From: Pomacea canaliculata | Taxonomy: Eukaryota; Mollusca; Gastropoda; Architaenioglossa; Ampullariidae | Assembly (NCBI RefSeq): GCF_003073045.1 | Contig: NC_037602.1 | Location: 744,001-808,000 of the forward strand | Direction of reading: 5' to 3' | Length of the DNA: 64,000 nt | Shown here: positions 10,201 to 22,462 of the stretch, one piece after another | Layout: each line of letters begins with the position of its first letter | Numbering within the stretch: position 1 is the first letter of the stretch | The notes under the pieces: model-generated | The model's database searches: none | Seen by the model: only the letters and a program-made list of their open reading frames with translations | What the model was told of the DNA's origin: nothing | Position numbers and translations under genes: made by a program

Positions 10201-11961
10201 TCTGCTGGAACAGAGTATGAAGAATGTCAGGTGTACTTTCCCTGCATGTACAAAAAACATCATCACCAAGTATCTCTGTAACATCAGACAATAGTCAGAG
10301 GGACGTGCAGCTCGCCTCAACAGGACGAAAAGTTTGCGATACGAGCGAGGGAGACTTTGTCTGCTGAATTCATCAGCTCGCCCCACACAGTTACATTCAT
10401 CAGCTCGCCCCACACATTTATATTCATCACCTCGCCCCATGCATTGAAATTCAAGCATTCACTCACTGCATCATTTATTCGTCATTCATAGGTCACAACT
10501 AAACATGATGACCTCTGACACCAACACAAGCATGAATGACGATCACCCTCGCCGCTCCTTTCAGCTCAAAATATTGATGATGACGAGCACGATAACGTTA
10601 AAGAGAACAGCGACAACGACGACGGCAAAGACGGAAAAGACAACACAGTAAATGTGGAAACAGGGAGAGAAAGTCGCCTCCTGCCTCGCATCTCCCTGAC
10701 AACAGATGTATGTTTAAAAAAAAAAAAAGTCAGATACCATTCCATCCCCATACAGACTAGGTTGTTAGATATCCATGGAACATCTCGCATGTCGCCATGA
10801 CAACAGTCGCTTGCTTGCTTGTAGACAGGATGATTGCCAGACATTAACAGTTCCTCCCTTGACTTTAACGACAAGGAGCAGACGACTATGGAGAAGGCTA
10901 ACAATGTAGCTAATCGCGATCGAAGGGTGTCTTCTCCATTCGTCAACTACTAATTATCATCGTTTCCCAAGATAAAATGAAACATGAATCCATGAAGCCT
11001 CAAGCCTATTACAAAACTTAAAAAATACACAAACATTCCAAGGAAAAGAATTATGGGAATTTACTGTTTACGGCTCCCGGTCCTGCCTGCCGCTCGTCAT
11101 GTTTGAGTACCGCCGATACAGACCATTACTGTTACTACGATACAGATGTTGTGTAGCGACAAGTACCCATGAGACCTCGGAACGTGGGTGTGGCGAGGAT
11201 ATTTGGGGTGAAATATATGTACAGACTAAGTCCTGTACTGTAGCCGCCCTGTCTGTGGCACCAAGTAGCAGGCAACTCCATGTTAGAAGACCTTTGTCAT
11301 ACTGTGCCACCATTTTCAAACATTTTTCTGACATTTTTGTTGCCAACCCGCAGCAAACACTGTAGTCACGAGTGTAGTGTCCTGTGTCCTGGTCACGCCT
11401 ACGGCAAACCTCCAGTCATCTTTGTCAACATGTTTTCAATGGTCGACTCGCTGGACTGTTTGCACCTGGCAGCAGACGACACATTTGGAAGCCGCTTGTT
11501 CGTCTTGTCTGACCGCAGTGTCTTGAAGCCTCTGTAACAGTGGTTGTGATTGTTATTGTTGTTGTTTGTAACATCAGTGGTAGTAGCAGTAGTAAAGTCC
11601 TGCCACAGTATTTTAAGAATGATATTGTAGGAGTAGGAAGGTTTTCCTACACATTTTGTCTCGCGCCGTGAGGACTGCAGTCTCGCGCGAGTCGTACAAG
11701 ACATTTCGTCCTTTGTTCATCATCGTCGGTCCACTTTGCTGCCAGTGGAATGTCGATGGAAAAGAATCGACAAAATCTTTATTCTCGTGTACAGTCGGAG
11801 TCATCTTTGTCATAAATACGAGGTGACCAAAGGAAAAAGGAGAAAGTGCGGAGAAGCTTATCTACTGGAAGCAGATGTAACATAGTAGGTTCGAGAAATG
11901 TTTGCATGTCTGTTTGTTTGTTGATACAATGTCTACCCTGAATAACAAAGCGCGAAGGAGT

Positions 11962-12018
11962 TCCTCTCCCCTCCCCTCCCCTCCCCTCCATTCCCTGCCC
12001 TCCCCTCCCCTCCCCTCC
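11962..12018. repeat. (CCCCT)n pyrimidine tract
   Basis: An imperfect pentanucleotide CCCCT/CCCTC run forming a long polypyrimidine:polypurine tract. Confidence 0.9.
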
Positions 12019-13632
12019 ATCCTGCTCACAGACGAAGGATGAGGGAGACATTGCAGGTCGCGTGCAGCACGCACCTCATTAATTGGTATTGACCTCTCCT
12101 CCACCTGATATTTTCCTGTGACTATTGACATGGAAAACACATCCTCGGGTGGGCATCGACCCCCAGATAATGATCTGTCAATGTACGTAGTGCCAGGGGA
12201 GGGTAGATGCCAATCACAAATCCCAGAGGCGGAGAAATTCCTGTCTGTCTTTATCAAAACCGTTAGTGACCTTTGTGTCGGTCTCCACCCACCTGTTCAC
12301 TGAGACAATTCTTACTTCCGGTGTGCGCATGTCTTTGTGTACACACCTGTGTCAACACCTGTACATTCCTTCGTGTGTTTGTGCATATGGCTGTCTGTAT
12401 TCATATGTGAACGTCTATATTTATGTCTATATTTCTATGTGTTTCGGTGTCTCTGTGTTTGTGCACTCAGTCCCACTCATTGGTCATGGTCACGTGACTT
12501 CCGGTTTGAACCAAACTAGTCAGGTGTCGCAACAGTCGTCATGACTGACATTCAGGATTATTTCATGCAACACAAACTGCACCTGTCTACTTTAATACAC
12601 ACAACAAACAAACAACATACAACAAACAATAAACTTCACACGTGCTGCTCTTTAATTATCGAAAAAATCAAGCTGACCTTGTGACCTCAGAGGTCAGCAG
12701 TCCATGGCAGTCAAAAAGAATCTGACATGATTTCACTGACCGTGTAAATAAGTCCTGCTATCGTCATTCACCTCTCGATGGATTGCTAGCTAGCCTTCTA
12801 GAACATTCTATACTTGACAAAATAGTCCCACAATAGTTTGCCATCTCACCTCTCAAACATGAGTTGCCAGTGGTCACAACATGCGGACACGCACACACAC
12901 GCACTGTCAAACACTGTCTCACCTGTCCCTGTCCCTTCTCATGGGTTCCCTGTGGTGAGACTTGCTTCAAAGACTACCTCATGACCTGACCTCATGACCT
13001 GACCTCTTGCCTTCATCAACCTTCTGACAGCTGCTCTGTCTCTGTACCGGATAACGATTTCATTGTTTTATTTCGTTTTAATAACAATAGTCATAACAAT
13101 AAAGTAATAACGCGTAGTGAGCATGCTCCTTCGTTAGTGTGACCATACAAATATAAATCGCGCATTATTATTAGTATTATTATTAATAGTAGTAGTAGTT
13201 GTTGTTGTAGTAGTGGTAGAAGTAGTGTACAGCGCAGTTTCACACTATCTGTACTGCACTTTACAGCTCGAGGGAAGCCTGGAGACACCACACGGCGGTC
13301 TGCATACAAACACACGGGTGGAGGAAGCCCGTGAACCCTGAGAAAACAACTAACGGTCATTCCTGTCATCAGATGTCAGGTCCAGAGTGAGGTTGGAGCC
13401 GAGATGCCAATCCACGGCATCCGATTGTCAATGTCGCGGTTAATGTTGCCACCAACAATACTTGTTACATTGATAGTTTGATTGTTGTAGTCAAACATAA
13501 TAATAACGAATATATTTCTATGAAAATGAATACTTTGTTATTGTAGCAAGACAGCCACACGACCACACCGTATCCGTGTAACTAGTCCTGTGGATTTTCT
13601 CTAGCAAAATCGACTGATGAAACATCAAAGAG

Positions 13633-13750
13633 CAATCTTGTTGTGTCCCAGATGTCTCACAGGTGGGCAATCTTGTGTCCCAGATGTCTCACAGGTAGAC
13701 AATCTTGTTGTGTCCCAGATGTCTCACAGGTAGGCAATCTTGTTGTGTCC
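13633..13750. repeat. About 41-bp minisatellite, three copies
   Basis: Three consecutive copies of CAATCTTGTTGTGTCCCAG followed by ATGTCTCACAGGTRGG, the first missing a few bases, with a fourth partial copy. Confidence 0.9.
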
Positions 13751-14334
13751 AGTTAGTTCTGTGTCGCCGCTGCTTTCTCTATCTCGGCCAACACACGCTC
13801 GGAAGGGAGTTCACTCTGCTTCAGGACTTAACAACTCACTGCATACACACCTAAGCTACTATAGAAACAGACAAGGACCTATGGTGCTTCAGAAATAAAT
13901 TATTGCATTAATAATTCAATTATGATGACTTTGTGTGCTAAATTATTATGCTTATTAAAGATTGCAGCTGATCATATGGATATTGCTGTGTTTTTCCTGA
14001 GTCTCACACCGTACAAACTTGCTTCTTGGCAGCAAAAAGTTTATGATATATATGTACCCACATTTCTTCAAAATTTAGAAAATCGAACAGAACGTGAAAA
14101 TCAAGTTAATAATATCATGGCAGACCTGGTTCAGACTTCTTATTAAAGTGTCAGACGGTGAAATGTATGTAAAAGGTTAACCTAGTGTCAAGACATTCGG
14201 TCAGCAGCAGACTCCACTTGCTGGTTGTTTCGTCAGCTGATCAGACTACTGATTGGAAACAAGTTGTGAAAGACGTTGCTCAACTATAGACAATTCTTAT
14301 TCAGGGACTTGTTTGCCACGTGACGACCTCTGAC

Positions 14335-15342
14335 CTAAGCAGAGTGCACAGTGCGTCGAAGCGTGAGTCTGAAGCGCGTGCCCATCGTGAAGTAGACGAA
14401 GAAGTTGGCCGCCGAGTGCAAAGCCAGAGAAGCGTTCGACACGGCATCGCAAACGATGGCGAGGTTACAGAGGCTGCCCCACACACGGAACTCGGCAACA
14501 ATAAACTGCACAACGGAATACATGACCCGAGGGCTGACGCATGCAATATAGATACCGGAAATGACGATTAACATCCGGGTCACCGCCACCTCTTTGAGAC
14601 TGAATGTTTGGCTGCACGCGAGCTGCTTCCGTTGACGCACGACAGCCTTTAACTTCACAGCCGTGATGACAGTAGTGACGGCCGTGATGATGACAGAGGT
14701 GTTGGGCACGATGGAAGCGAAGACAAAGGTGTCGAGGACGTCCATCAGGAGGCGGTTGTCACGGTAAACATCGGAAGCTATGATCATGATGTCCGACTGG
14801 TTTCTGTCAGGCCCGATGTACACAGTACACGTCACATCGTACATAAAGGCAAGGAACTGCGTGCCTGTCAAGATCAACACACTCCCGATGATGATGAAAG
14901 TCAGCATGAGCCTCATCGGCAGGTACGCACGCGCCTTGAGTGGACTCACCACGCACAAGCATCGCTCCACCGAGATGAGGCTGGCGAGGAAGTTGGACAC
15001 GAGGACGAAGCCTGAGTACATGGCGAGCAGACGAAACTGGATCAGTTTTTCCAGCCACAGCGAGGCGATCCACTTGCCCACCACCAGCGCCAGCAGCTTC
15101 TCCAAGTTCCGGACCATCAGCGCCGTCAGGTACACCAGGTCGGACAGCGCCAGACTGAACAGACACAGGTTGATGCGGTCGCTCAGCCCCTGTCTGCAGA
15201 AGACCAGACAATTGAGAACATTAGCAATGGCGCCAACAACGAAGGCTAAGGGAATAAACCCAATATATACAAACTTTCTTGACAGTTTCTCGGAACTCAG
15301 GTGTGAAGATCCCTTCCACGTGATTGCATGGAATAGAAACAT
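14335..15342 (-). CDS. Class A GPCR, chemosensory-receptor-like, single exon, intact
   Basis: 335 residues in one uninterrupted exon. TM1 contains GAIANVLNCLVF (conserved N). TM2 contains SLALSDLVYL (conserved D). TM3 ends SVERCLCVVSPLKAR, where ERC replaces DRY. TM5 has a proline (FASIVPNTSVIITAV). TM6 is LIVISGIYIACVSPRV, without the usual CWxP. TM7 has NASLALHSAANFFVYFTMG followed by RFRLTLRR, where NFFVY stands for NPxxY. ECL2 has a cysteine (YDVTC), but TM3 lacks its usual disulfide partner. Families with these changes are the lineage-expanded gastropod candidate chemoreceptors; an orphan peptide receptor is the alternative. ATG at 15342 is the first Met in frame. Neighbouring relatives on the same strand suggest tandem birth. 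It is probably a plasma-membrane receptor in sensory epithelium; the ligand is unknown. Confidence 0.9.
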   Translation of the reverse strand: MFLFHAITWKGSSHLSSEKLSRKFVYIGFIPLAFVVGAIANVLNCLVFCRQGLSDRINLCLFSLALSDLVYLTALMVRNLEKLLALVVGKWIASLWLEKLIQFRLLAMYSGFVLVSNFLASLISVERCLCVVSPLKARAYLPMRLMLTFIIIGSVLILTGTQFLAFMYDVTCTVYIGPDRNQSDIMIIASDVYRDNRLLMDVLDTFVFASIVPNTSVIITAVTTVITAVKLKAVVRQRKQLACSQTFSLKEVAVTRMLIVISGIYIACVSPRVMYSVVQFIVAEFRVWGSLCNLAIVCDAVSNASLALHSAANFFVYFTMGTRFRLTLRRTVHSA

Positions 15343-15881
15343 TCTGAGAAATGATCAGACACTCAGAGCGAGGCGACAGAGGGACCATGCCTCAGGCACC
15401 GTGTCATGTGACAGGTTCATGCTCTTCCAAACTTTATTTACAAGGGTCGATTCCACTGGGTCCTCCACATTTTTAGCAGAGACCCTGGTGACGAGCTTCA
15501 CTCATGTTGCTGTATTTATAACAGACAGACAACTGTCTGTAGGTCCTCCCATGTACTGTGCTGCACACTTCTGTTGAATAAAACTGTCACAGTAATTTGG
15601 TTCACTAAAAAACACTGTCTTGTTTCAAACTTATTACAGTCCCATCGTTACGCTAATTATTTTTACATTTTTTAAATAAAGGACATAGCAATCAACAAAA
15701 ACATAAAGTCTGTTGCTGTCTGAGTTAATGTCTGAGTGACAATCAATCCTGTCCCCAGTCTGCTAACGACAGAAATGCTGGTATTGAAAGAGCTTGAAAA
15801 CTGTTTTTAAAATGTTATTTTTAGAGAAACAACTTTAAAATAATGTAAGAAATAAAAAATAAAATAATTTTTGCCATCACA

Positions 15882-15923
15882 CACACACACACACACACGC
15901 ACACACACACACACACGCACACA
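15882..15923. repeat. (CA)n microsatellite
   Basis: An imperfect CA dinucleotide run with CG interruptions. Confidence 0.95.
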
Positions 15924-18900
15924 TTGATAATTCTGGTTGTCTATCGATGTCTGTGCTACAGTCCGCACAGTATTTTTTTTAATTATTTCCTGCATTGTGT
16001 TTATTGTTCAATTAATTCATCAGAGAGTCTACACAAGACATTTTTTTTTAAAGTTATCTTTGTCAGTTGGATGCCAACTCGTCCTGTGTCGTTACTTGCC
16101 GTTGCCGACTGCTGTGTCCGAGGTCAGGGGAGAGGAGAAGTGCAGAGGACACCGACGAGGCTTGTGAAGCTCACCGAACCCATCAGAAGCAGAGACCTGG
16201 GAGATGTCTGACACCTGTCCTCGAGGGTCTCGAACTGCCGTCTGCAACCTCTTGTAGAGACAGCAGGAGGGGCGGCAAGGGAGGAACCAGGGTGGTGTGG
16301 AGGCTCTGGAGTCCGGGTGTACCAGCCGCTGAACAAAGTGGGTGGGATCGAGTCGGAGGGTGAGGCAGGAAAATAGTTCGTCAGGAACACATGATGGAGA
16401 CACTGACAGTAAAGACAGTTTGTCATCGGCTGACAGGCGGCAAGTGAAGGGAAGGGAGGGGTGGGGGGGTTAAACCGATGTCTCACCAGCCCCAAGGCAC
16501 CAGACGGTCAGCAGCAGTCTTCAACCTTTTAGGGTGAGGAGAGCGACAAGGGGAGACCAGCAAAAAGGGAGTTGTAGTCATCCAGGTTTGAGAAGATAAG
16601 GAAGACAACTAGCTTGACTGCGGTATCGGTTCTTAGATGTCCACGTATAGGTAAGAAGATAAGGAGACAACTAGCTTGACGACAATATTAAGGACCTGGC
16701 GAGTTCTCACTGTTTCTGGGGAGGACATGTACCTTGTGACCCAACCCTCCATAGACTGTCACCACATGATATGCACATAAATTTTAAGGTCCATAATTAT
16801 TTGTCGTTATTTTTGTTTACTGTTAATCGTTTCAAGATATCAAACAGCAAACAGATTCAATTAATGCAAAGTCCCATGACGACCGACTCTTCTAGCCTCC
16901 ACTATTATAAAAGTCGACATCGACATCCACGTCTAACATCGTCGCCAGGTGACAGGGTGACAAGTAGACTGGCGAGAATCCTTATTTGCTGTTATTGGGA
17001 AGAGTTAGTTAAGCAAATTTTCTCTCCAAGAAAACACTAATATTGAGAGAAAATATTTGTAGACACTGAAGGCCGCGTGAGGAAGGAGATCTCAGCTCAG
17101 TGTCGGGTGCATTAGGACATGCAGCTACCCGTAGAAGGCGCGAGTCAGGAACTCGATACACCGGAGAGGTCTGTTTAGTAAACCTGTCACCTGTTCAGGT
17201 GAGTAGATTGAAGCCGGGTGTTGGTAAAGAATAGCATCTCCATCTATGACTATACGACAGGGTGCTCATGTCGTTCAGCTGTTGTTCAGTTCATGTCATC
17301 GTCATGGAAACACTTATCGAGGTCGTCATCTTCGGAACCGAGCGGCAGGCGAGACTCGACGACAGTTTTCATCACTGTACCTCCACAAACCAGACACTGG
17401 TGAACTCATCCATCGATAAGACATCTATCATCGCTGCTGTGTCGTGGGTTAAACACAGTTTTGTGTGTCCCTGCGCCGGGCGAAATAATTCAGTGGCAAT
17501 AAACACGAGGAAAGTTCTGTGGCTCGGATCTCTCGCTGCGCAGCAGTAGGGTTCGTTAACATCACTTTAATCTTTTTCATCCTTTCTCTTTAAGAGAGTT
17601 AATTTCTCGACATTAAATTTTAAAGTGTTGGTCAAGCCTTTCATTTTGAAGTCAAGGTGAGTGCGTGCGTGGTCACCACATCCTGTCCTCGCACACTCCG
17701 CTGACAGCCACCTGAACCTCTTGACAAAGGTTACCAAGGCAAAGGTCGGCTCGTGAGGTCGGTGATGATAGGGTCACCGCTGGGTTCTGACTGCATTGAC
17801 GAAGCAGACAAAACAGGAAGTCACAACACAAGTGTAGTGCCGAGTGGAAAATAAAGGTCCACCTTGAATCCTCGAGGTGACAGCAACACTGACTGTCACA
17901 TTGTTGATACACTTGATGATGTAGCTGTGTGACAGTCGTAATGAAAATGCGCCTCGTGATTCTAGAGACTGAACTACTGCAAATTAAACATGTTACATCC
18001 GAGTTATAGTGTCTGGCTGTAGTGACTGGCATCAGGTTTATATAAAGACTAATAGTTTGTTTTCCGCTGGACATGAAGGCCTGTGAGGAGTTGCTGGGTA
18101 GCCCCTTCCCCAGCCATCCCACCCTCAGGTAAGTCACTGTTTTACTTTCAGTTAATATCAAAACTACCATCAAAGATTTTACCGAGTATTTGACGAAATC
18201 CCCATGTTTAGGGAGCCAGGGATGATCCTATGCAGGGCCGTATCCTGCTGACTACCGAGGGTACACATTGGAGATGAGAATATTTTAAATAAGATGTGGA
18301 GCCATCGCCAGACTAATGGAAGAGCTCGCAATGACTGCTGCTGAAATGACAGCTGAAGACAACGGTTTGAAGAACATAAATTACAGACGACCAACATTAT
18401 ATTATTTTATCGTTTGACAGGTACATTTTAACACCTGTACTCGTGGACATTACCCTGACATTGTTGCTAAAGTCGGTCTGTGGTCCAGGCAATGGTCGAG
18501 TCGTCTCACTGCGGTCGTCTGCTGTTGGCAGTGGTGGTGGTGTTGGCTGTCGAGTGTCGTGGTGGTGGTGGCTTATGCCATACTGTGTTTATATCACAGA
18601 AATAACTATTCTTGTCTTCTCTACTACCGAAAATATTATTATCCTATTGTTGACTGTAACGAGTGACCATTCCATCAAGTAGCTTCTCTCCCTCTGTGTG
18701 TGAACGTTTACCTTTGGCTGATTGTCACGAGGGCCGCCACTCCTTACACTGGAATGTGTTGATGGAAGCCACAGGTCATCTTAAACAGTTTTATCTTAGT
18801 TAAAATGATTTTAGTTTAATACCTCCAAAACTGTATTGTGCACCTGTCTGGGACCTTTGTATGAAAGTGTTTTGACTGAAGACATCGAGGGCCTAGTGGA

Positions 18901-19971
18901 CCAAAGTCCAATGTGTTGTTCAGCTGGACTCCTGTTTGAATGTGACTTGTTATTGTTTATACAATAATATACACTACACTGCATCCTAGGGTCGTTCAGT
19001 GTTTTCACGTTTCTTTGTATGTTCGTGATTACTAATTATTTTGTACAACGCATTATTTTGTACTCGACATCCCCGCCTGTGTCACCGGACACAACAGTAC
19101 AAACTGTACACACACTGTACTGTGCACATCAGCCACGTCTGTTTACTAAATAATAAACACTATGAAATACAGATGCGCAATGTTTACTAATGGCTTATGA
19201 ATGTTGCATGCTAATATGTTTTTGTTTGTTTATTTTTTTTTTGCTTGATTGTGGTGGTTTTTGTTTTGGGGAGAGGATTTTTCTTATCTGCTGTCAAATC
19301 TTCAGTCCATCACAGGGCAATGAACACGCATGTTTCAGTTTGTGGCGAATCGTGTCTTCAGATGTCACGTGTCCGTATGTTTACCTGCTGACGACACATC
19401 GGAGAGGGATGCCGATCTGTAATCTGAGTCCCTCTCTCTCGTGAAGCTCAAAGTGGCAGTCAGACATCCTCCCGTCTTTATTCTTGGTGGGACAGAGAAC
19501 ACATACAGACACGGAGGTATTGAGTCGCGTGTGTCGTAGTTTATGTGGAGATGCAACATCTGACTTCCTCAACATCTACTTCTCTATTTTGGCAGCACAC
19601 TTTTCTTGCTACTTGTTTCCATTTTCCGATCAGATGTTTTGACTTGTGGAGACTAGCCATGTGACCTCACAGCATGGAGACAACGTGTGCTGATGAAGCA
19701 GCTGTTGTTGTCCCGTACACATCGCGATAAATAATAATATTATTACATTACATTATTATACTGACCGGTACTTTATTTGTGAAGCTTGTTTCTTTGATGT
19801 GTCAGTCGCTTCTAACCACTAAAACATTGTGTTTACATTGTGTAATAAAAATCCAGAAGTAAACAGTTTACCAGAAAGAAAATAAAACAAGAAAAGTGAA
19901 CTTTGCTATTAATGTCCGACCAACTCGTTTCCCACGCGGTCTCCGAGTCTGAGACGAATCTATCTTCTCTG

Positions 19972-19977
19972 TTTATT
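19972..19977 (-). terminator. Poly(A) signal AATAAA for the GPCR at 20027-21170
   Basis: TTTATT on the plus strand reads AATAAA on the minus strand, about 50 nt past the stop codon of the receptor. Confidence 0.5.
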
Positions 19978-20026
19978 TTCTATCGCAGGATCATGTACGT
20001 ATAAAGTTGGAGTTCCATCAGACAAA

Positions 20027-21170
20027 CTAAACATTCCTGTTCTGTCTCCGCCTCATTATCACAGGTACTCGAGGAAAGCCGCGCCGCGCATCACAACACA
20101 AAGTTTTCTCCAGAGTGTCCTTGAACTTTGAACTCAAGGTAACGTACACGAAAAAGTTGAGGGAAGAGTTGAGCGCGAGCAGAACGTTCATCAGCGCGTC
20201 TGTGGTGACGACAAGATTACAGTGGCGCCCCCACACCTGAAACCCTGGTACCAGCAGCCTCAGCAACGACAGCGGCACCCGCGGACCCACGCACACGATG
20301 TAGATACCGGAAATGACGATCAACATCCGGGTCAGGGCCGTCTCCTTGACACTTACAGCAGAGGCGTTGGTCTTGCATGCGCCATCTGACCGCCAGCCGC
20401 AGCTGCACAGCTGTCACGATGGTCGAGCTGGCGACGATGACGAGGGAGCCCCCGGGGACCAGTGTGGAGAAGATGAAGACATCGAGAACGTCCATCAACA
20501 TTTTGTTGTCTTTGTAAAGTGTTGACGGGGTGATGATAACATCAGTAGTGTTCATCGTCTTCCCGACATATACCGCGCAGGTGACGTCGTACATGAAAGC
20601 GAGGCTTTGAATGCCCAGACAGTTCACCACGCATCCTATGACCACAACGCTGATCGTGTGCTTAAAGCTAATGCGCATGCGCTGTAGGTGCAGAGGAAAT
20701 AGCACGCAGAGACAGCGGTCGACGGCGATGAACATGCTGATGAAGTTGGAGGCGAGCGAGAAGCCGGCCTGCACGGCCACCAGGCGGTACCGCACCAGGC
20801 TCGCCAGCCACAGGTCGTACCACCACGACCCCAGCACCAGCGACACCATCTTCTCGCTGTAGCGGAGGCTGATGACCAGCAGGTACAGCAGGTCAGCCAC
20901 GCCCAGGCAGAACAGCGTGGCGGTCACGTGGTCTCGCAGCCCCTGGCGGAGGAAGATGAGGAGGCTGAGGGTGTTGGCGAGGGTGCCGGTGACGAAGAGG
21001 AGGGGCAGGAGGCCGACGTACACCACGTTCTCCAGCAACTCCCGGGTCTGCAGGGTCATGACGCTGGAGGAGTTGGTGCAGGGCAGGAAATGCACCTCGG
21101 GAACGATCAGACATGCTTCTCTCCCCTTGCTGACGTCGTGCGCCGCGGTGGCAGTTGTCGTTCCTTCCAT
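20027..21170 (-). pseudogene. Class A GPCR, chemosensory-receptor-like, single exon with one frameshift
   Basis: Starting at ATG 21170 (an upstream in-frame GTG at 21218 is not a credible start), the frame runs through TM1 (VTGTLANTLSLLIFLRQG), TM2 (CLGVADLLYLLVI), TM3 with AVDRCLCVLFPL, TM4, ECL2 (YDVTCAVYVG) and TM5 (STLVPGGSLVIVASSTI). Near 20370-20378, in ICL3, the frame changes by one base. In the new frame KTNASAVSVKETALTRM leads into TM6 (LIVISGIYIVCVGPRV) and TM7 (LLALNSSLNFFVYVTLSSKF), with a C-tail ending at 20027. With the surplus base ignored the length would be 380 residues. Both halves are perfectly conserved on either side, so this is either a very young pseudogene or an assembly indel; the zinc-finger gene in the same window shows similar one-base gaps. 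AATAAA lies 50 nt downstream. Confidence 0.85.
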
Positions 21171-22376
21171 GATGGTTAGCGCATGTTTACTGGCAGAGGG
21201 CGCCACTTGTTCTCTCACTGCACCTGACGTGTGGCATCAGATCTGCTGTTATCGATGTTTCTTGCTATTTATCGCAGTTATGAGGATGCGACATCGAACG
21301 TTTTTCTCCGAGACTGAGCGAGAATTATTTGATTCTCTTTATTAAGTTAATCATCACAGGGCACGTTTCGCTGTTTGCCAATATTTTTTTTCTACTTTAG
21401 ACTTACATCGGGGGCTCCAATAATTCCCTCCTCCTCATGTCTGGCATGGTGCGTACAGCAACGAATAAAAAAGCTTTTTGTTATTATGTGCACCAAGAGT
21501 CAGTTTCTCTCTAATTAACTGCCCATTGTATTTCGCGATGCATGTCCCTGCCGCGATCTCAGTACAAGAAAATCTCGTATTATTATTATTAGCAGACGGA
21601 TGCCGCCATCTTCTACTCTGCTACTTGAGAACTTGAGTGCATTAAATATCAGTAAATCATGAAATTCAACTGTTATGACAATTATTAAATAGTTTTGTGT
21701 AATAAAATACTGCTCACCTTGTAACATATGTCACTCAACAGCCACACACGTGTGTGTTCATGTGCGTGTGTGTGTGTGTAGGGGGAGGCAAGGTTACAGG
21801 GCGAAAGGTTGTCAAAAAGACAAGATTCTACTATCAGTAATCACAACATTTAGTGTGGCTGACAGACCAGCACAACACAAGCCGATGTATTAAACACACA
21901 GCACAAGTATTTCACACAGCAGACTGTCTTGTATTCACCAACACCTCGATGTGCAGCTGCATGTGCATGACAGCTGCAAACCGTCTTGTTAGCAGTACAG
22001 ATAGACAGACACGTAGACTGGACAGTTGACAGACAATCAAACAGACAGCACAGCTGAGAGTCAGGCAACTAAACTACAAGACAGGACGACTGACAGGTAT
22101 GTAGACAGGAGGACAGGATTTCTGACAGACAAGACTGCCGATAGACAGACATGAAGACAGTGCAGCTGACAGAAAGACAGTGCAGCTGACATGTATGCAG
22201 ACACAAGCACAGGGCAGCTGTCAGATGTGTCGACAAGAAGACAGGACAGCTTACAGACAGACATGCTTCTACCGTGAAGACAGTTACCGACCTTTGACCT
22301 TGTGACTCACTCTCACTCGATTTTGTCTTCAGTGGAGACACAAAGAAAACTTCCGCTGCAATCTGAAACTTTTTTC
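21171..22376. other. Intergenic between two receptors, minisatellite-like
   Basis: A short GT run near 21755-21780 and a degenerate GACAG-rich tandem array at 22000-22262. No coding signal. Confidence 0.6.
22000..22262. repeat. Degenerate GACAG-rich minisatellite
   Basis: Repeated blocks of the form CAGCTGACAGAMAGACAGKR, AGACAGGACRRCTGACAG and TATGTAGACAG with varying spacing (about 18-35 bp). Confidence 0.75.
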
Positions 22377-22382
22377 TTTATT
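22377..22382 (-). terminator. Poly(A) signal AATAAA for the five-exon GPCR
   Basis: AATAAA on the minus strand about 80 nt after the stop codon at 22463. Confidence 0.55.
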
Positions 22383-22462
22383 TCCTTGAAATAGTTGAAT
22401 GGTCAATTGACAAACAACCACAACTTCCCATCACTAAGTCACGGTTTGTGAGAACAGCGGGT

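Larger units (their letters stand above)
10201..14334. other. Intergenic with simple repeats
   Basis: Contents include a CCCCT run (11962-12018), a degenerate ATT/GTT trinucleotide stretch at 13155-13230 and a 41-bp minisatellite (13633-13750). Several open frames of 60-130 codons exist (for example minus 11068-11346 and plus 12118-12303), but none has recognisable motifs, paired splice sites or similarity to other parts of the window. I see no supportable gene. Confidence 0.5.
15343..20026. other. Intergenic; no gene seen
   Basis: It contains a CA microsatellite (15882-15923) and otherwise unique sequence. Open frames up to 166 codons (minus 17673-18173, plus 17262-17549) carry no recognised domain. 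The AATAAA-like signal for the next receptor lies at its right end. No convincing exon was found. Confidence 0.45.

Noticed and set aside
14780-15577. 265-codon plus-strand open frame
   Set aside because: Antisense shadow of the intact receptor at 14335-15342; the receptor frame has TM structure and family motifs.
17262-18173. Two open frames of 95 and 166 codons on opposite strands
   Set aside because: No recognisable motif, no splice partners, composition like the surrounding non-coding DNA.
20217-21218. Receptor start at 21218
   Set aside because: The codon there is GTG; the first in-frame ATG is at 21170.
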